DNA from: Aurantimonas sp965217685
Lineage (GTDB): Bacteria > Pseudomonadota > Alphaproteobacteria > Rhizobiales > Rhizobiaceae
NCBI GenBank assembly: GCA_965217685.1
Contig: CBDCIZ010000003.1
Coordinates: forward strand, 1,984,001-2,048,000
Reading direction: 5' to 3'
Length of the DNA: 64,000 nucleotides
The notes below the pieces were generated by a model that had not been told where the DNA came from, searched no databases, and saw nothing but the letters and a program-made list of their open reading frames with translations. The position numbers were made by a program, and so were the translations under genes. Below are positions 35,809 through 44,661 of this stretch, piece after piece. The first letter of the stretch is position 1, and every line of letters begins with the position of its first letter.

Positions 35809-36278
35809 GGGATGAAGTAATTGCAATCATTGCAGGCTACGTCATTAAACCAGTTTACATTTGAAACTGTTCGTACGCGAGCGAACAATTGGTGGCCGGC
35901 CACGGGTTTGATCGATTGTCAACATTTGCGTTTTGCCTCTGTGTCGGTTTCGGTTTCGCGACGACAAACGCCTTGCCCGGTCAAATCGTCGCACAGGTCC
36001 GGATGACGACGGTTCTCGATGGCGAAGCGCGTCGGCTTCCCCGCTCCCGCGCCGGCGAATAGCTTTTGACATGCTGCGTTCTGCCAAGGCGGATTGGTGA
36101 GCCCCACATTCGACCGCATTTGAACCCCGCCTCTCAACCCCCCACCGCCTCTTACCCCGTCGGCCGGCTTCGGCGGGTTCGAATGCGAAAGACGGGGCGA
36201 TGGTGGCCAACATGTCATCGTCGCCGGGCACCTGCCATGCGATGAAAGCCATTGGAATCATTGCAGTCGGAGTGGGGC
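35809..36278. other. 470-bp divergent intergenic region between marR and the DHFR-like gene
   Basis: No gene is recognised here. The marR-proximal 80 bp are AT-rich and hold three inverted repeats, listed separately. The rest is GC-rich with a C-rich run near 36120-36160 and shows no hairpin terminator, tRNA or coding signature I can support. A partial copy of the marR-proximal element, AATCATTGCAG, recurs near 36258 just before the DHFR-like start. Confidence 0.4.
35822..35887. promoter_or_regulatory. cluster of inverted repeats, candidate MarR operator
   Basis: Three symmetrical elements lie within 66 bp upstream of marR: TGCAAT-C-ATTGCA (35822-35834), CAGTTT-7-AAACTG (35851-35869) and TGTTCG-8-CGAACA (35868-35887). 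MarR-family proteins bind short palindromes over their own promoters, and the first element lies 13 bases before the start codon. Assignment as operator is inference from position and symmetry. Confidence 0.5.
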
Positions 36279-36692
36279 ATGGCGGACGTCAGGGTGATTT
36301 GCGCGATCGGCCGGAGCGGCCAGATGGGGCTCAACGGCGTATTGCCGTGGGAGGGTCGCCGGGAGCGGCCCTATGTGGAAGACGTGGAGCGGTTCTTCGA
36401 GATCACCCGCGGCCATGTGCTGATCGCCGGGCCGCGCACGGTCGCGTCTTTTCCCGATTTCGCCACGCGCGACCGCACGATCATGGAAATCCGCTCCTCG
36501 GACGACCCGCAGACGGTGGTCGCAGGCTTTGCCGACCGTGTCGTCTATGTGGGCGGCGGGCCTTCGGTCTGGGACGTCTACGCGAAATATGTCCGGCACT
36601 GGGACATCAACACCGTCCCCTATGACGGCGAGGCCGACACCTGGTTCAAACCGGCCTGGCTTCTGGCGGGCGGGACGGTGACGCGCAGTTGA
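36279..36692 (+). CDS. short dihydrofolate reductase-like protein
   Basis: A 137-residue protein with the DHFR fold signature. IGRSGQMGLNGVLPW matches the substrate-side loop, an acidic residue sits in the EDVERFF helix, and HVLIAGPRTVASFP and VVYVGGGPSVWDVYAKYVRHWDINTVPYDGEADTWF match the cofactor glycine pair and the last strands. It ends about 20-30 residues earlier than typical FolA (about 160), lacking the final beta strands. The ATG at 36279 follows AGTGGGG. Convergent pab genes for p-aminobenzoate lie 74 bp away, a folate context. Whether it reduces dihydrofolate or another substrate is not settled by sequence. Confidence 0.75.
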   Translation: MADVRVICAIGRSGQMGLNGVLPWEGRRERPYVEDVERFFEITRGHVLIAGPRTVASFPDFATRDRTIMEIRSSDDPQTVVAGFADRVVYVGGGPSVWDVYAKYVRHWDINTVPYDGEADTWFKPAWLLAGGTVTRS

Positions 36693-36766
36693 AGCCCGGG
36701 TTCGACGGCGACGGGAAGGGAAGGGTCAGTGCCGGAGCCTCGTCGATCCGCTGAATGGGCTCTCCG

Positions 36767-37675
36767 TCACTTCGCCGGCAACACCGCCCCTCGCTCGCGT
36801 GGATCGACACCGCATTCAGCGGCGATCGCCTTGCAAAGCCGCTCCATCAGATCGACGATCCGCCGGTCGGTCGGCGAGGGGAGACGGGCACCGCGTGCGC
36901 CTGTGCCGACAACAGGTCCGGTGATTGGCGCGATCAGCCGCAGGCTGTTGGTGAGGAAAGCCTCCCCATCTTCGAGTTCGGCCGGGTCGAGCGATCGGAC
37001 TTCCGGCGTCAGCCCGCAGACGGCGGCAGTCTTCAGGACGAAGGCACGCGTGATGCCGTCGAGGACGCCGTCTTCGAGCGGCGCCGTGACCAGTGTGTCC
37101 CCGATCCGCAGGAACAGGTTGCCCAGCGACGAGCAGACGAGGGCGCCCTTCGTGTTGCAGAACAGCGCTTCCTCGGCGCCCTCCTGCCGGGCCATGTCGT
37201 TGGCCAGCACCGCGTCGAGATAGGCGAGGGCTTTCATGCGCGAGGCTGGCGAGGTCTCGTTGCGGGCGATCGGCGTCAGCGCGCAGACGACCGGTTTGAA
37301 CATCAGCGCCGGAGCGAGCGGCGCGGTGCTCCCGAAGAATGTCGGGTGCGGCTCGGCCGGCGGCGTCAGGCCGCGGGGGCCGGGCCCCCTGCTCAGCGTC
37401 AGCCGCATCGCGCCGTCGATCCGAAGTGCGGCGAGCGCAGTCATGGCGTCGTCGATCGTCTCGCGTTCGATCGCAATGCCGAGGGTTTGGGCGGCCCGCG
37501 CCAGCCGGTCGCGATGGGCGGTCCCGCAAAAGACTCGGCCGCCGAGGACGAGCGCCGTGTCGAAAACGCCGTCGGCCAGCAGCAGCCCGCGATCGTTCGC
37601 GGCGATCGCGCGTTCGGTCGGCACGAACTGGCCGTTCAGCCAGACGGCGTCCGGATCAGCCCTGCCGCTTGGCAT
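36767..37675 (-). CDS. pabC: aminodeoxychorismate lyase-like class IV aminotransferase
   Basis: Fold-type IV PLP enzyme of 302 residues. With pabA and pabB directly upstream, the likely job is release of pyruvate from 4-amino-4-deoxychorismate to give p-aminobenzoate for folate. Motifs are WLNGQFVP and ANDRGLLLADGVFDT at the N-terminus, MKALAYLDAVLAND with the PLP-binding Lys, EEALFCNTKGALVCSSLGNLF, and LEDGVLDGITRAFVL. The ATG at 37675 overlaps the pabA end by 20 bp, so it is co-translated. D-amino-acid or branched-chain aminotransferases share this fold; the neighbourhood decides. Confidence 0.88.
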   Translation of the reverse strand: MPSGRADPDAVWLNGQFVPTERAIAANDRGLLLADGVFDTALVLGGRVFCGTAHRDRLARAAQTLGIAIERETIDDAMTALAALRIDGAMRLTLSRGPGPRGLTPPAEPHPTFFGSTAPLAPALMFKPVVCALTPIARNETSPASRMKALAYLDAVLANDMARQEGAEEALFCNTKGALVCSSLGNLFLRIGDTLVTAPLEDGVLDGITRAFVLKTAAVCGLTPEVRSLDPAELEDGEAFLTNSLRLIAPITGPVVGTGARGARLPSPTDRRIVDLMERLCKAIAAECGVDPRERGAVLPAK

Positions 37676-38252
37676 GCCAGGCCTCCGACAGCGCCAGGAA
37701 ATTGGCGAAGATCGTCTCGCCCTTTTCGCTCAGGACGGATTCGGGATGGAACTGCACGCCATAGGTCGGGTGGCTTCGATGGGAGAGCCCCATGATCTCG
37801 CCTTCTCGCGAGCGTGCATCGACCGTCAGCACTTCGTTCATCGTCGGCGTCGGCTCGACGATCAGCGAATGGTAGCGCCCGACGGTGGTCGGCATGTCGA
37901 GCCCGGCGAACAGGTTGGTGCCGTCATGGTCGACGGTGGAGGACCGGCCGTGCATGGGCTTGAGGGCGCGGGTGACGATGCCGCCGAAGGCTTCGCCGAT
38001 GACCTGGTGGCCGAGGCAGACGCCGAGGATCGGTACCGTGCCCGAGAGACGGGTGACGAGTTCGAGCGAAATGCCGGCCTGGCCCGGCGCGCAGGGGCCC
38101 GGCGACACGACGATGGCGCGGGGCTGCAGGTCGGCGATGTCGGCAAGGGTGACCTTGTCGTTGCGCACGACCTGCGTCGCGCCGCTCAGGCGGTCGAGAT
38201 AGCGAGCGACGTTGAAGACGAAGCTGTCGTAATTGTCGACGACGAGAATCAT
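37656..38252 (-). CDS. pabA: aminodeoxychorismate synthase glutamine amidotransferase subunit
   Basis: A 198-residue class I glutaminase that supplies ammonia to PabB. MILVVDNYDSFVFNVARYL is the family start, SPGPCAPGQAGIS the oxyanion-side motif, GVCLGHQVIGEAFGG holds the nucleophilic Cys, and YGVQFHPESVLSEKG the catalytic His-Glu pair. Sequence alone does not separate it from TrpG, but it is translationally coupled to pabB (ATGA overlap) and overlaps pabC, so the p-aminobenzoate role is favoured. Confidence 0.93.
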   Translation of the reverse strand: MILVVDNYDSFVFNVARYLDRLSGATQVVRNDKVTLADIADLQPRAIVVSPGPCAPGQAGISLELVTRLSGTVPILGVCLGHQVIGEAFGGIVTRALKPMHGRSSTVDHDGTNLFAGLDMPTTVGRYHSLIVEPTPTMNEVLTVDARSREGEIMGLSHRSHPTYGVQFHPESVLSEKGETIFANFLALSEAWHAKRQG

Positions 38253-39727
38253 CGGCGAGGCTTTCGGCGGGCGTTCGGGTCGGCCGTCGGGCCGCTGGCG
38301 TCGTTCACGGCGTCGTCCTTTGCCTCATCCGGCTCGAAGGCCGCGAAGACGCGCGTCGCCTTGATGAACGTCTCCTCGTATTCGGCGGCCGGATCGGAGA
38401 GGACGGTGATGCCGCCGCCGGCGGCAAGCCGCGCCCGGCCGTTCTGGAAGCTGACAGTGCGAATGGCGATGTTGAGATCGACCGACCCGTCGAACCCGAA
38501 AGAACCGATCGAGCCGCAATACGGGCCGCGCACCGTCTTCTCGATCTCGGTGATGATGTCCATCGCCCGGATTTTCGGTGCGCCGGTGATCGAACCGCCG
38601 GGAAAGGTGGCGCTCAGGAGATCGCCGGCGCAGATGCCCGGCTTCAAGCGGCCGGTGACGACGGAGACCAGATGGTGGACGGCGGCATAGGTCTCCAGGC
38701 CGCAGAGCACCGGCACCTCGACGCTGTCGGCGGTGCAGATGCGCGAGATGTCGTTGCGCAGAAGATCGACGATCATGACGTTTTCGGCCCGGTCCTTTTC
38801 CGAAGTGAGCAGCGCTTCGCCCAGCGCCTTGTCCTCGGCTTCGTCGCGCGAACGCCGGGCGGTGCCTTTGATCGGGCGGGTCTCGATCCTGTCGCCCTGG
38901 CGCTTCAGGAAGCGCTCGGGCGAGGAGGAGGCGACGACGAGATCGCCGCAATCGAGATAGGCGCCGAAGGGCGCGGCATTGGTCTGCCGTAGTCTGAGAT
39001 AGAGGGCGAAAGAATCAAAATCCGCGGGCAGATCTGCGGTGAAGGTCTGGGCGATGTTGGCCTGGTAGATGTCGCCGTCGAGGATGTAGTCGCGCACCCG
39101 TTCGATGGCCGCGCGGTAGTCTGCGGCAAAGACGTTGGAGTGCCAATCGAGGCCGTTGTGGACCGTTTGCTTGCCCGCTCCGTGCTGCGAGCGGAGCTGA
39201 TCGACCGGTATCGCCAGAGCTGCCTTGAACTCCGCGATACGGGCCTTCGCGTAGGCTTCGCGCTGGTTTGCCTTGGCCGGATGTCCCGTTGCGACGAGGA
39301 AGGCGCGGTTCTCACGGTGATCGTAGGCCAGCACCGTGTCGTAGAGATTGAGCCGCAGGCTTGGCTCCGACGGGTCGAAATCGGCCGGCTTGGCGAGCCG
39401 CTCCAGATGGTGGGCAAACTCGTAGGCGACGACGCCGATCGCGCCGCACTGGAAAGGTGGCAGGCCGGGGATGGTCTCGCAGGAAAAGCGCTGGAGCGTC
39501 TTGTCGAGGGCGACGAGTGGCGGCTCCTCCATACGCTTCCCATCGAACAGCGCACCCTCGGCGTCGACGGTGAAGGCGGCGAAGGGAGCCGCAGTGACGT
39601 AGGAATAGCGACCCAGCGTCTCGTGGCGCATGGCGCTGTCGAGAAAAGCGAGGCCGCCGAGGCGGGCGAGGCGCGCCGCAGCAACCTCCGGCGCAGGGGG
39701 ATCGATCTCCTCGTCAATCGGCGTCAC
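38249..39727 (-). CDS. pabB: aminodeoxychorismate synthase component I
   Basis: Chorismate-utilising enzyme that aminates chorismate with ammonia from PabA. From GTG 39727 the protein has 492 residues, normal for PabB. The signatures are QCGAIGVVAYEFAHHLE, DGDIYQANIAQTF, VASSSPERFLKRQGDRIETRPIKGTARR, NVMIVDLLRNDISRIC and FPGGSITGAPKIRAMDII, in the chorismate-binding order. PIKGT indicates the Lys-containing active site typical of PabB rather than the TrpE equivalent. The GTG start follows AGGAG by nine bases. The frame is open 117 codons further upstream, but that part is Arg/Pro-rich and looks non-coding. First gene of pabB-pabA-pabC. Confidence 0.93.
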   Translation of the reverse strand: MTPIDEEIDPPAPEVAAARLARLGGLAFLDSAMRHETLGRYSYVTAAPFAAFTVDAEGALFDGKRMEEPPLVALDKTLQRFSCETIPGLPPFQCGAIGVVAYEFAHHLERLAKPADFDPSEPSLRLNLYDTVLAYDHRENRAFLVATGHPAKANQREAYAKARIAEFKAALAIPVDQLRSQHGAGKQTVHNGLDWHSNVFAADYRAAIERVRDYILDGDIYQANIAQTFTADLPADFDSFALYLRLRQTNAAPFGAYLDCGDLVVASSSPERFLKRQGDRIETRPIKGTARRSRDEAEDKALGEALLTSEKDRAENVMIVDLLRNDISRICTADSVEVPVLCGLETYAAVHHLVSVVTGRLKPGICAGDLLSATFPGGSITGAPKIRAMDIITEIEKTVRGPYCGSIGSFGFDGSVDLNIAIRTVSFQNGRARLAAGGGITVLSDPAAEYEETFIKATRVFAAFEPDEAKDDAVNDASGPTADPNARRKPRR

Positions 39728-40112
39728 GCCGCCCGTCTCCTCGCGTTCGTTTCGGGTTCGCCCGGTTCGAGGCCGGGTCTTGTTCCTGGTCTTTCCCGGG
39801 CGGGGCCGCCAGGCGGCGGTTGCCCGAGGCTCGTCATCGGCCCCTGGTGGACGTTCGGTCGGGGCCTTTGACGACGCAACGAAACGGCGCAACGAAACGG
39901 CGCCGCAGTCGGCCGATTGGCGCTCGCGTATCGATGCCCCAGAGCGGGCCGGCGCGTCAAATGCCGGTCGCATCCGTCCAGCGTCTCCATGGCCGCAGCC
40001 CGCCGCGCCCGATCTGAATCCGAGGCAGAGGGACACGGCTGCTTGATCGGCGCTTTTTCTGCCGACGCGGCGTTCCAATTATCCGTATCGAAGAAAAGCT
40101 TGGAGCCAGCCC
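39728..40112. other. 385-bp divergent intergenic region between pabB and a lipoprotein gene
   Basis: No gene, hairpin terminator or repeat is supported here. The minus strand stays open because of GC bias only. Promoters for pabB (minus) and the lipoprotein gene (plus) must lie here but no clear boxes are visible. Confidence 0.4.
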
Positions 40113-40415
40113 ATGAAACCGCATCCTTTTTCGATCTCCGCTGCCCTCGTCGTCCTCGCGGCGCTGGCCGGCTGCCAGGAGACGACGCCTTATCCCAACT
40201 ACAACCCGATCTCCGGTGCCAGCGTGTCGGCCAATCCGAACCGGCCCGGCACGGCCGCATTTTGCCGGACCTATGCCCGCCAGACCGCCGGCAACGATTA
40301 TTTCGGCAATCGCGACAATGGCGAGGGGATCGGTTACGATCTGATCCAGCAGCAGCGTGCCCGCGAGACCGGTCTCCGGGCCTACCGGCGATGCCTCGCC
40401 GGCCGCACCGGCTGA
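40113..40415 (+). CDS. small predicted lipoprotein of unknown function
   Basis: A 100-residue protein with a lipoprotein signal: basic start MKPHPFS, hydrophobic ISAALVVLAALAG and lipobox LAGC (Cys near residue 21). The mature part is Asn/Gly/Arg-rich (YPNYNPISGASVSANPNRPGTAAFCRTYARQTAGNDYFGNRDNG) with two further Cys that could form a disulfide and an Arg-rich end (QQQRARETGLRAYRRCLAG). A GGAG site precedes the ATG. It stands alone between pabB and the helicase. Function is unknown; the position argues only for an envelope location. Confidence 0.75.
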   Translation: MKPHPFSISAALVVLAALAGCQETTPYPNYNPISGASVSANPNRPGTAAFCRTYARQTAGNDYFGNRDNGEGIGYDLIQQQRARETGLRAYRRCLAGRTG

Positions 40416-40638
40416 GATCGGGCGCCGCGGCCGAGCCAAGACAGGGTCCCGGCTGGATGTCGGCGCTGAGCGTGCTTGAGGGCTCTTCGTTGCTTCTGAA
40501 ACGGCGCCTGGATCATGCTGCGCTGCGGCGCGATTGAGAGATGCCTCGGTCTGTGCCATAGGACGGCCCCGGCATGCCGATGGACGCGACGCTAGGTTTC
40601 GCGCGCGCTTGCCACTTTCATCCAAGGACTGCTTTACG

Positions 40639-42561
40639 ATGCCGTTTCGCCCGACGAGCCCTCTTCTTTCGCGCGCGCTCGCCGAGCGCGGCTATGAGGA
40701 GCCGACCCCGGTCCAGGACGCGGTCCTCGAAGACGGCATCGGCGAACGCGATCTGATCGTCTCGGCCCAGACCGGCTCGGGCAAGACCATCGCCTACGGC
40801 CTCGCCTTCGCCTCGACTTTGCTTGGCGCAGACGAGCGCTTGCCGCCGGCCGGTCAACCGCTCGCGCTGGTCGTTGCGCCGACACGCGAACTCGCGCTGC
40901 AGGTCACGACCGAACTTTCATGGCTCTACGCCTATACCGGGGCGCAGATCGTCACCTGCGTCGGTGGCATGGATCCGCGCGCCGAGAAGCGCAAGCTCGC
41001 TCAGGGCACCCACATCGTCGTCGGCACGCCGGGACGTTTGCGTGACCATCTGGAGCGCGGCGCACTGCAGATCGGTGGCCTGCGCGTGCTGGTCCTCGAC
41101 GAGGCTGACGAGATGCTCAATCTCGGCTTTCGCGAGGATCTGGAATTCCTGCTGGAGGCGACACCCGCCGAGCGGCGCACGTTGCTGTTCTCCGCAACCC
41201 TGCCGAAGACGATCACCGCCATGGCCAAGCGCTACCAGCGCGACGCCATGCGCATCATCGCGACGGCCGGCGCCGGCGGCCATGTCGACATCGAATACCG
41301 GGCGATCCGCATCGCGCCGAACGAGGTCGAGCATGCGATCGTCAACGTCCTGCGCGAGGCCGAGGCGCCGAGCGCCATCGTCTTCTGCAACACCCGCGAA
41401 GCCGTGCGGCATCTGTCCTCCGGCCTTCTGGAGCGCGGCTTCTCGGTGGTGACGCTGTCGGGCGAACTTGGCCAGGCCGAGCGCAACCAAGCCATGCAGG
41501 CGCTGCGCGACGGCCGCGCCAGGGTGTGCGTGGCGACCGACGTCGCGGCGCGCGGCATCGATCTGCCGAGCCTCGGCCTCGTCGTTCATGCCGAACTGCC
41601 GAGCGATGCCGAGGTCCTGCAGCACAGGAGCGGCCGGACAGGCCGGGCCGGGCGCAAGGGCGTCTCGGTGCTGTTGGTGCCGATCTCGCGTCGGCGCAAG
41701 GCCGAGCGACTGCTGGCCGAGGCGCGCATCAACGCAACCTGGGGCGGCACGCCGTCCGCCGACGACATCCGCCGCCTCGACGACGAGCGCATGCTCGCCG
41801 ATCCGATCCTGACCCAGGAGCCGAGCGAGGACGATCTCGTGGCGGCAAAGCGCCTGATGGAGAACCGTTCGGCAGAAGAGATCGCGGCGGCGCTCGCTCG
41901 CGTCTACCGCTCGCGGCTGCCGTCGCCCGAAGACGTGTTCGATCCGGGCTTCGGCCCCGATCCGAAGGCCGGCAAGGACTATTCGGCGGGCCCAGGAGGA
42001 GCAGGCCGGGAACGCGGGCCGAAGGAACATGGGCGCGGCGGGCCGACCGTCTGGTTCCAGATGGATGTCGGCCGGCGCAACAATGCCGATCCGAAATGGA
42101 TCCTGCCGCTCCTGTGCCGACGCGGCAAGATCACCCGCCAGGAGATCGGCGCGATCAAGATCTTCGATCGCGAGACCAAGGTCGAGATCGCCGAGGAGGC
42201 CGCGGCCCGCTTTGCCGCGGCGGCCGGCTCCAGCGACGGCGACGACATCACCATCCGCCCGGCCGACGATTTTGCCATGGCGGCGCTGCGCGACGGCGAC
42301 GGCCGGGGCAAGCCCCGCGGCAAGAAGCCGTTCAAGAAGCGGGCCGGCCCGAATGCAGGGGCGGGGGCGGGGGCAGGCGCAGGAGCCTCGGGCGGCGACC
42401 GCCCCGGCGGCTTCAAGCCCGACGGAGGCGGACCGAAAGCCAAAGGCAAGCCCTACAAGGGCAAGAACAATGGCGACTTCGTCCCGCGCACCGACGGCCC
42501 ACGCACCGACACCCGGCTCACTGGAGACAAGCCGCGTCGACCGAAGTCCCCGAAGGCTTGA
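40639..42561 (+). CDS. DEAD-box RNA helicase with DbpA-type RNA-binding domain
   Basis: A 640-residue ATP-dependent RNA helicase. The motifs are TPVQDAVL (Q motif), AQTGSGKT (43-50), PTRELALQV, DEAD (154-157), SAT, ATDVAARGIDLP and HRSGRTGRAG. A DbpA-like RNA-binding domain follows from about residue 470 (VWFQMDVGRRNNADPKWILPLLCRRGKI). The last ~100 residues are a disordered Gly/Lys/Pro/Ala tail with a GAGAGAGAGA run. This layout resembles DbpA/CsdA helicases that act on 23S rRNA or structured mRNA. The ATG 40639 follows AAGGACTG; the open frame continues upstream without similarity. No operon partner. Confidence 0.92.
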   Translation: MPFRPTSPLLSRALAERGYEEPTPVQDAVLEDGIGERDLIVSAQTGSGKTIAYGLAFASTLLGADERLPPAGQPLALVVAPTRELALQVTTELSWLYAYTGAQIVTCVGGMDPRAEKRKLAQGTHIVVGTPGRLRDHLERGALQIGGLRVLVLDEADEMLNLGFREDLEFLLEATPAERRTLLFSATLPKTITAMAKRYQRDAMRIIATAGAGGHVDIEYRAIRIAPNEVEHAIVNVLREAEAPSAIVFCNTREAVRHLSSGLLERGFSVVTLSGELGQAERNQAMQALRDGRARVCVATDVAARGIDLPSLGLVVHAELPSDAEVLQHRSGRTGRAGRKGVSVLLVPISRRRKAERLLAEARINATWGGTPSADDIRRLDDERMLADPILTQEPSEDDLVAAKRLMENRSAEEIAAALARVYRSRLPSPEDVFDPGFGPDPKAGKDYSAGPGGAGRERGPKEHGRGGPTVWFQMDVGRRNNADPKWILPLLCRRGKITRQEIGAIKIFDRETKVEIAEEAAARFAAAAGSSDGDDITIRPADDFAMAALRDGDGRGKPRGKKPFKKRAGPNAGAGAGAGAGASGGDRPGGFKPDGGGPKAKGKPYKGKNNGDFVPRTDGPRTDTRLTGDKPRRPKSPKA

Positions 42562-42718
42562 ATTTTCGGGCGGCTGATTCGTTCTCACTCCCTGGAGTGG
42601 CCTGCGAGCAATCGTCTGCCGCAACGGCCAGCCAACGCTTGATGGTCACAGGTTTGCGACCTCGATGCCGGAGGTCTCCGGTATTTCGACGGCGATCAAT
42701 GGCAGGTTTCAAACGGTT

Positions 42719-43840
42719 TCAACGGGCACCGGTCGCCGCTTTGCGGCGGCTTTCCCGCGGCGGCGCGTCGTGGAGCCGGCCCCAGGCTCGGCGCAGCTGG
42801 CGGGCCGACGCAAATCCGGCTTTCTCCGCGACGCTTTCCATGTCCAGATGGCCGCCTTCGAGGGTAGTGCGCGCCAGCGCGACCCGCGCCCGATTGACGA
42901 AATCTGCGATGGCCATGCCGGTCTGGACGTTGAACAGTCGCGAGCAATGGCGCGGGCTGAGATGGCCGATGTCGGCGAGGTCCTTAAGCGTCCAGGCGCG
43001 GGTCGGTTCGGAAAGAATCGCGTCCTGCATCCGGTGGATGGCAGGATGCACATGGTTGCGCCCTTCCAGCCAGGGCGACAATTGCGGGTCGGCCCCGGTG
43101 CGGCGCAGATAGACCGTCAGATAGCGCGCCACGGCGAGCACCGTGGCCGGCCCGCAGGTTTCGGCGACGAGATGCAGCATCAAATCGATGCCGGCTGTGA
43201 CCCCGGCGCTCGTCCAGATCTGGCCGGCCTCGACGAAGAGACGATTTTCGAGAACGCGCGCCGTGGGTGCAAGTGCCGCGAGTTCGGCCGTCGAGGAATG
43301 GTGCGTGGTGCAGTCGCGGCCGTCCAGAAAGCCGGCGCGCGCTGCAAGGAGCGCACCCGAGCAGATCGAGATGATGCGGTGGAAATGACGTCCCTCAGCG
43401 TTCGTTTTCACCATGCGCGCGAGCCAGTCGACGATCGCCTGCTCATCGACCGCGTCGATCTTCGGCGCGTCGCCGTTCCCGTCGCGCGTCTCCTGGCCAA
43501 GAATGTCGGCGACGCTGCCGGCGAGCACGATCCAGCTGCCGTCCGCCAGTGTTTCGGGGAGCGGCGAGAGGCTCGCCAGTTCCAGGCCGATCGAACTCAA
43601 GACCGTGGCCCGCGGGGCGACATGGCGCACGTCGAACCGCACGGCCGTCTGCTCCAGATTGGCGCGTCGCAACGCTTCCACCGGGCCGGCAATGTCGAGG
43701 AGGAGAGCTCGCGGCGGCACGACGACCAGGACGGGCACGACCACGGGATCCGACGCCGAGGCCGGCAGCGTGTCCGGCACCGATGCATCCTGCCGCGGCG
43801 CCCCCTTCGCGCCGGCCGTTTCGCGGACGCGCTTCGTCAT
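42719..43840 (-). CDS. GlxA-family transcriptional regulator (DJ-1/PfpI-like domain plus AraC helix-turn-helix)
   Basis: A 373-residue regulator. Residues about 35-240 form a class I amidotransferase/DJ-1-like domain (VPPRALLLDIAGPVEALRRAN, and the nucleophile-elbow-like IISICSGALLAARAGFLDGR). Residues about 260-360 form an AraC-type double helix-turn-helix (WTLKDLADIGHLSPRHCSRLFNVQTG and SVAEKAGFASARQLRRAWGRL). A 30-residue low-complexity N-terminal stretch precedes it. The ATG overlaps the stop of the cysteine hydrolase gene (ATGA), so regulator and hydrolase are one unit, suggesting it controls, or senses the substrate of, that hydrolase. Ligand unknown. Confidence 0.9.
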   Translation of the reverse strand: MTKRVRETAGAKGAPRQDASVPDTLPASASDPVVVPVLVVVPPRALLLDIAGPVEALRRANLEQTAVRFDVRHVAPRATVLSSIGLELASLSPLPETLADGSWIVLAGSVADILGQETRDGNGDAPKIDAVDEQAIVDWLARMVKTNAEGRHFHRIISICSGALLAARAGFLDGRDCTTHHSSTAELAALAPTARVLENRLFVEAGQIWTSAGVTAGIDLMLHLVAETCGPATVLAVARYLTVYLRRTGADPQLSPWLEGRNHVHPAIHRMQDAILSEPTRAWTLKDLADIGHLSPRHCSRLFNVQTGMAIADFVNRARVALARTTLEGGHLDMESVAEKAGFASARQLRRAWGRLHDAPPRESRRKAATGAR

Positions 43841-44394
43841 GCGGCGATTGCCGCCTCGGCGTCGTCGAAGGCGTCCGCCACCGTTGCGATGCGGGCAAAG
43901 CGCGTCTTCAACACCATCTCGGTCCGCGCCTTGATCTCGGCGGCGCCCACGCGACGGCCGGCCGGATCATTCATCGCAAAGGTCAATGTCGCCTCGGTGA
44001 CGTAGGTCACGGCAAAGCCGAGATCGGAAGCGTGGCGCGTCGTCGTTTCGCAGCACTGCTCGGTGCGGATGCCAGAGACGACCAGACTGTTGATGCCTTG
44101 TTTGACCAGCCAGACGTCGAGGCCGGTGCCGACGAGGGCGCTGTGGCGGTGTTTCTGGAAGATCTTCGCCGGCTTGATGCGAAGTGGCTCCATCGTGCGC
44201 ACATGCCCGGAGGCCAGGGCGAAGGGCCCCTCGTCCTCGACATGCAGGATCTGGATGACCGGGATGCCGCGGCGCGTCGCGCCGTCGATCAGCGCCTGCT
44301 GCTGCTGAAGAAAGGCGGCGACGTCCGCTTCCTCGAAATAGGGCCGGTGGCGGAAGGATTCCTGGACGTCGATGACGAGAAGCGCGGTGGACAT
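43837..44394 (-). CDS. isochorismatase-family cysteine hydrolase
   Basis: A 185-residue alpha/beta hydrolase. The triad is visible: Asp in ALLVIDVQESF (near residue 9), Lys in the PLRIKPAKIFQKHRHSALVGTGLD region, and Cys in SGIRTEQCCETTTRHASDLGF. Family members cleave amides or vinyl ethers (nicotinamide, N-carbamoyl compounds, isochorismate); the substrate is not predictable. It is the first gene of a two-gene unit with the GlxA-type regulator, overlapping it by four bases. The 267 bp upstream, shared with the plus-strand deaminase gene, presumably hold the promoter. Confidence 0.9.
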   Translation of the reverse strand: MSTALLVIDVQESFRHRPYFEEADVAAFLQQQQALIDGATRRGIPVIQILHVEDEGPFALASGHVRTMEPLRIKPAKIFQKHRHSALVGTGLDVWLVKQGINSLVVSGIRTEQCCETTTRHASDLGFAVTYVTEATLTFAMNDPAGRRVGAAEIKARTEMVLKTRFARIATVADAFDDAEAAIAA

Positions 44395-44661
44395 GGGTTT
44401 CGCCTTTCAAAATGAGGAGGACGCGGCGAAGATCGAGTGGTTCCATCTTATCCGAAAGACACGGGCCGGACGAAGATCGGACAGAAAACGCCATGGTCTT
44501 CGACCGGTGTCAGGGGGCAATCCTCAATCGCCGCGCCGGTCTGTCCAGCGGCCGCGAGCCAAAGCCTCTTGCTGCTGGTATGACGTCAGTCGGCGCTGGT
44601 TCGATCGGCTTCGCACCCGCCCGGTCTGGCCGGACGGCCCGCGACATCGAGGATTTGCCCT

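Noticed and set aside
35845..36261. Open frame on the minus strand between marR and the DHFR-like gene
   Set aside because: It has no ribosome site, repetitive Arg/Ser composition and no recognisable domain; it also covers the inverted-repeat promoter region of marR.
39728..40078. 117-codon N-terminal extension of pabB
   Set aside because: The composition is Arg/Pro/Gly-rich without motifs, and GTG 39727 has an AGGAG site and gives the standard PabB length.
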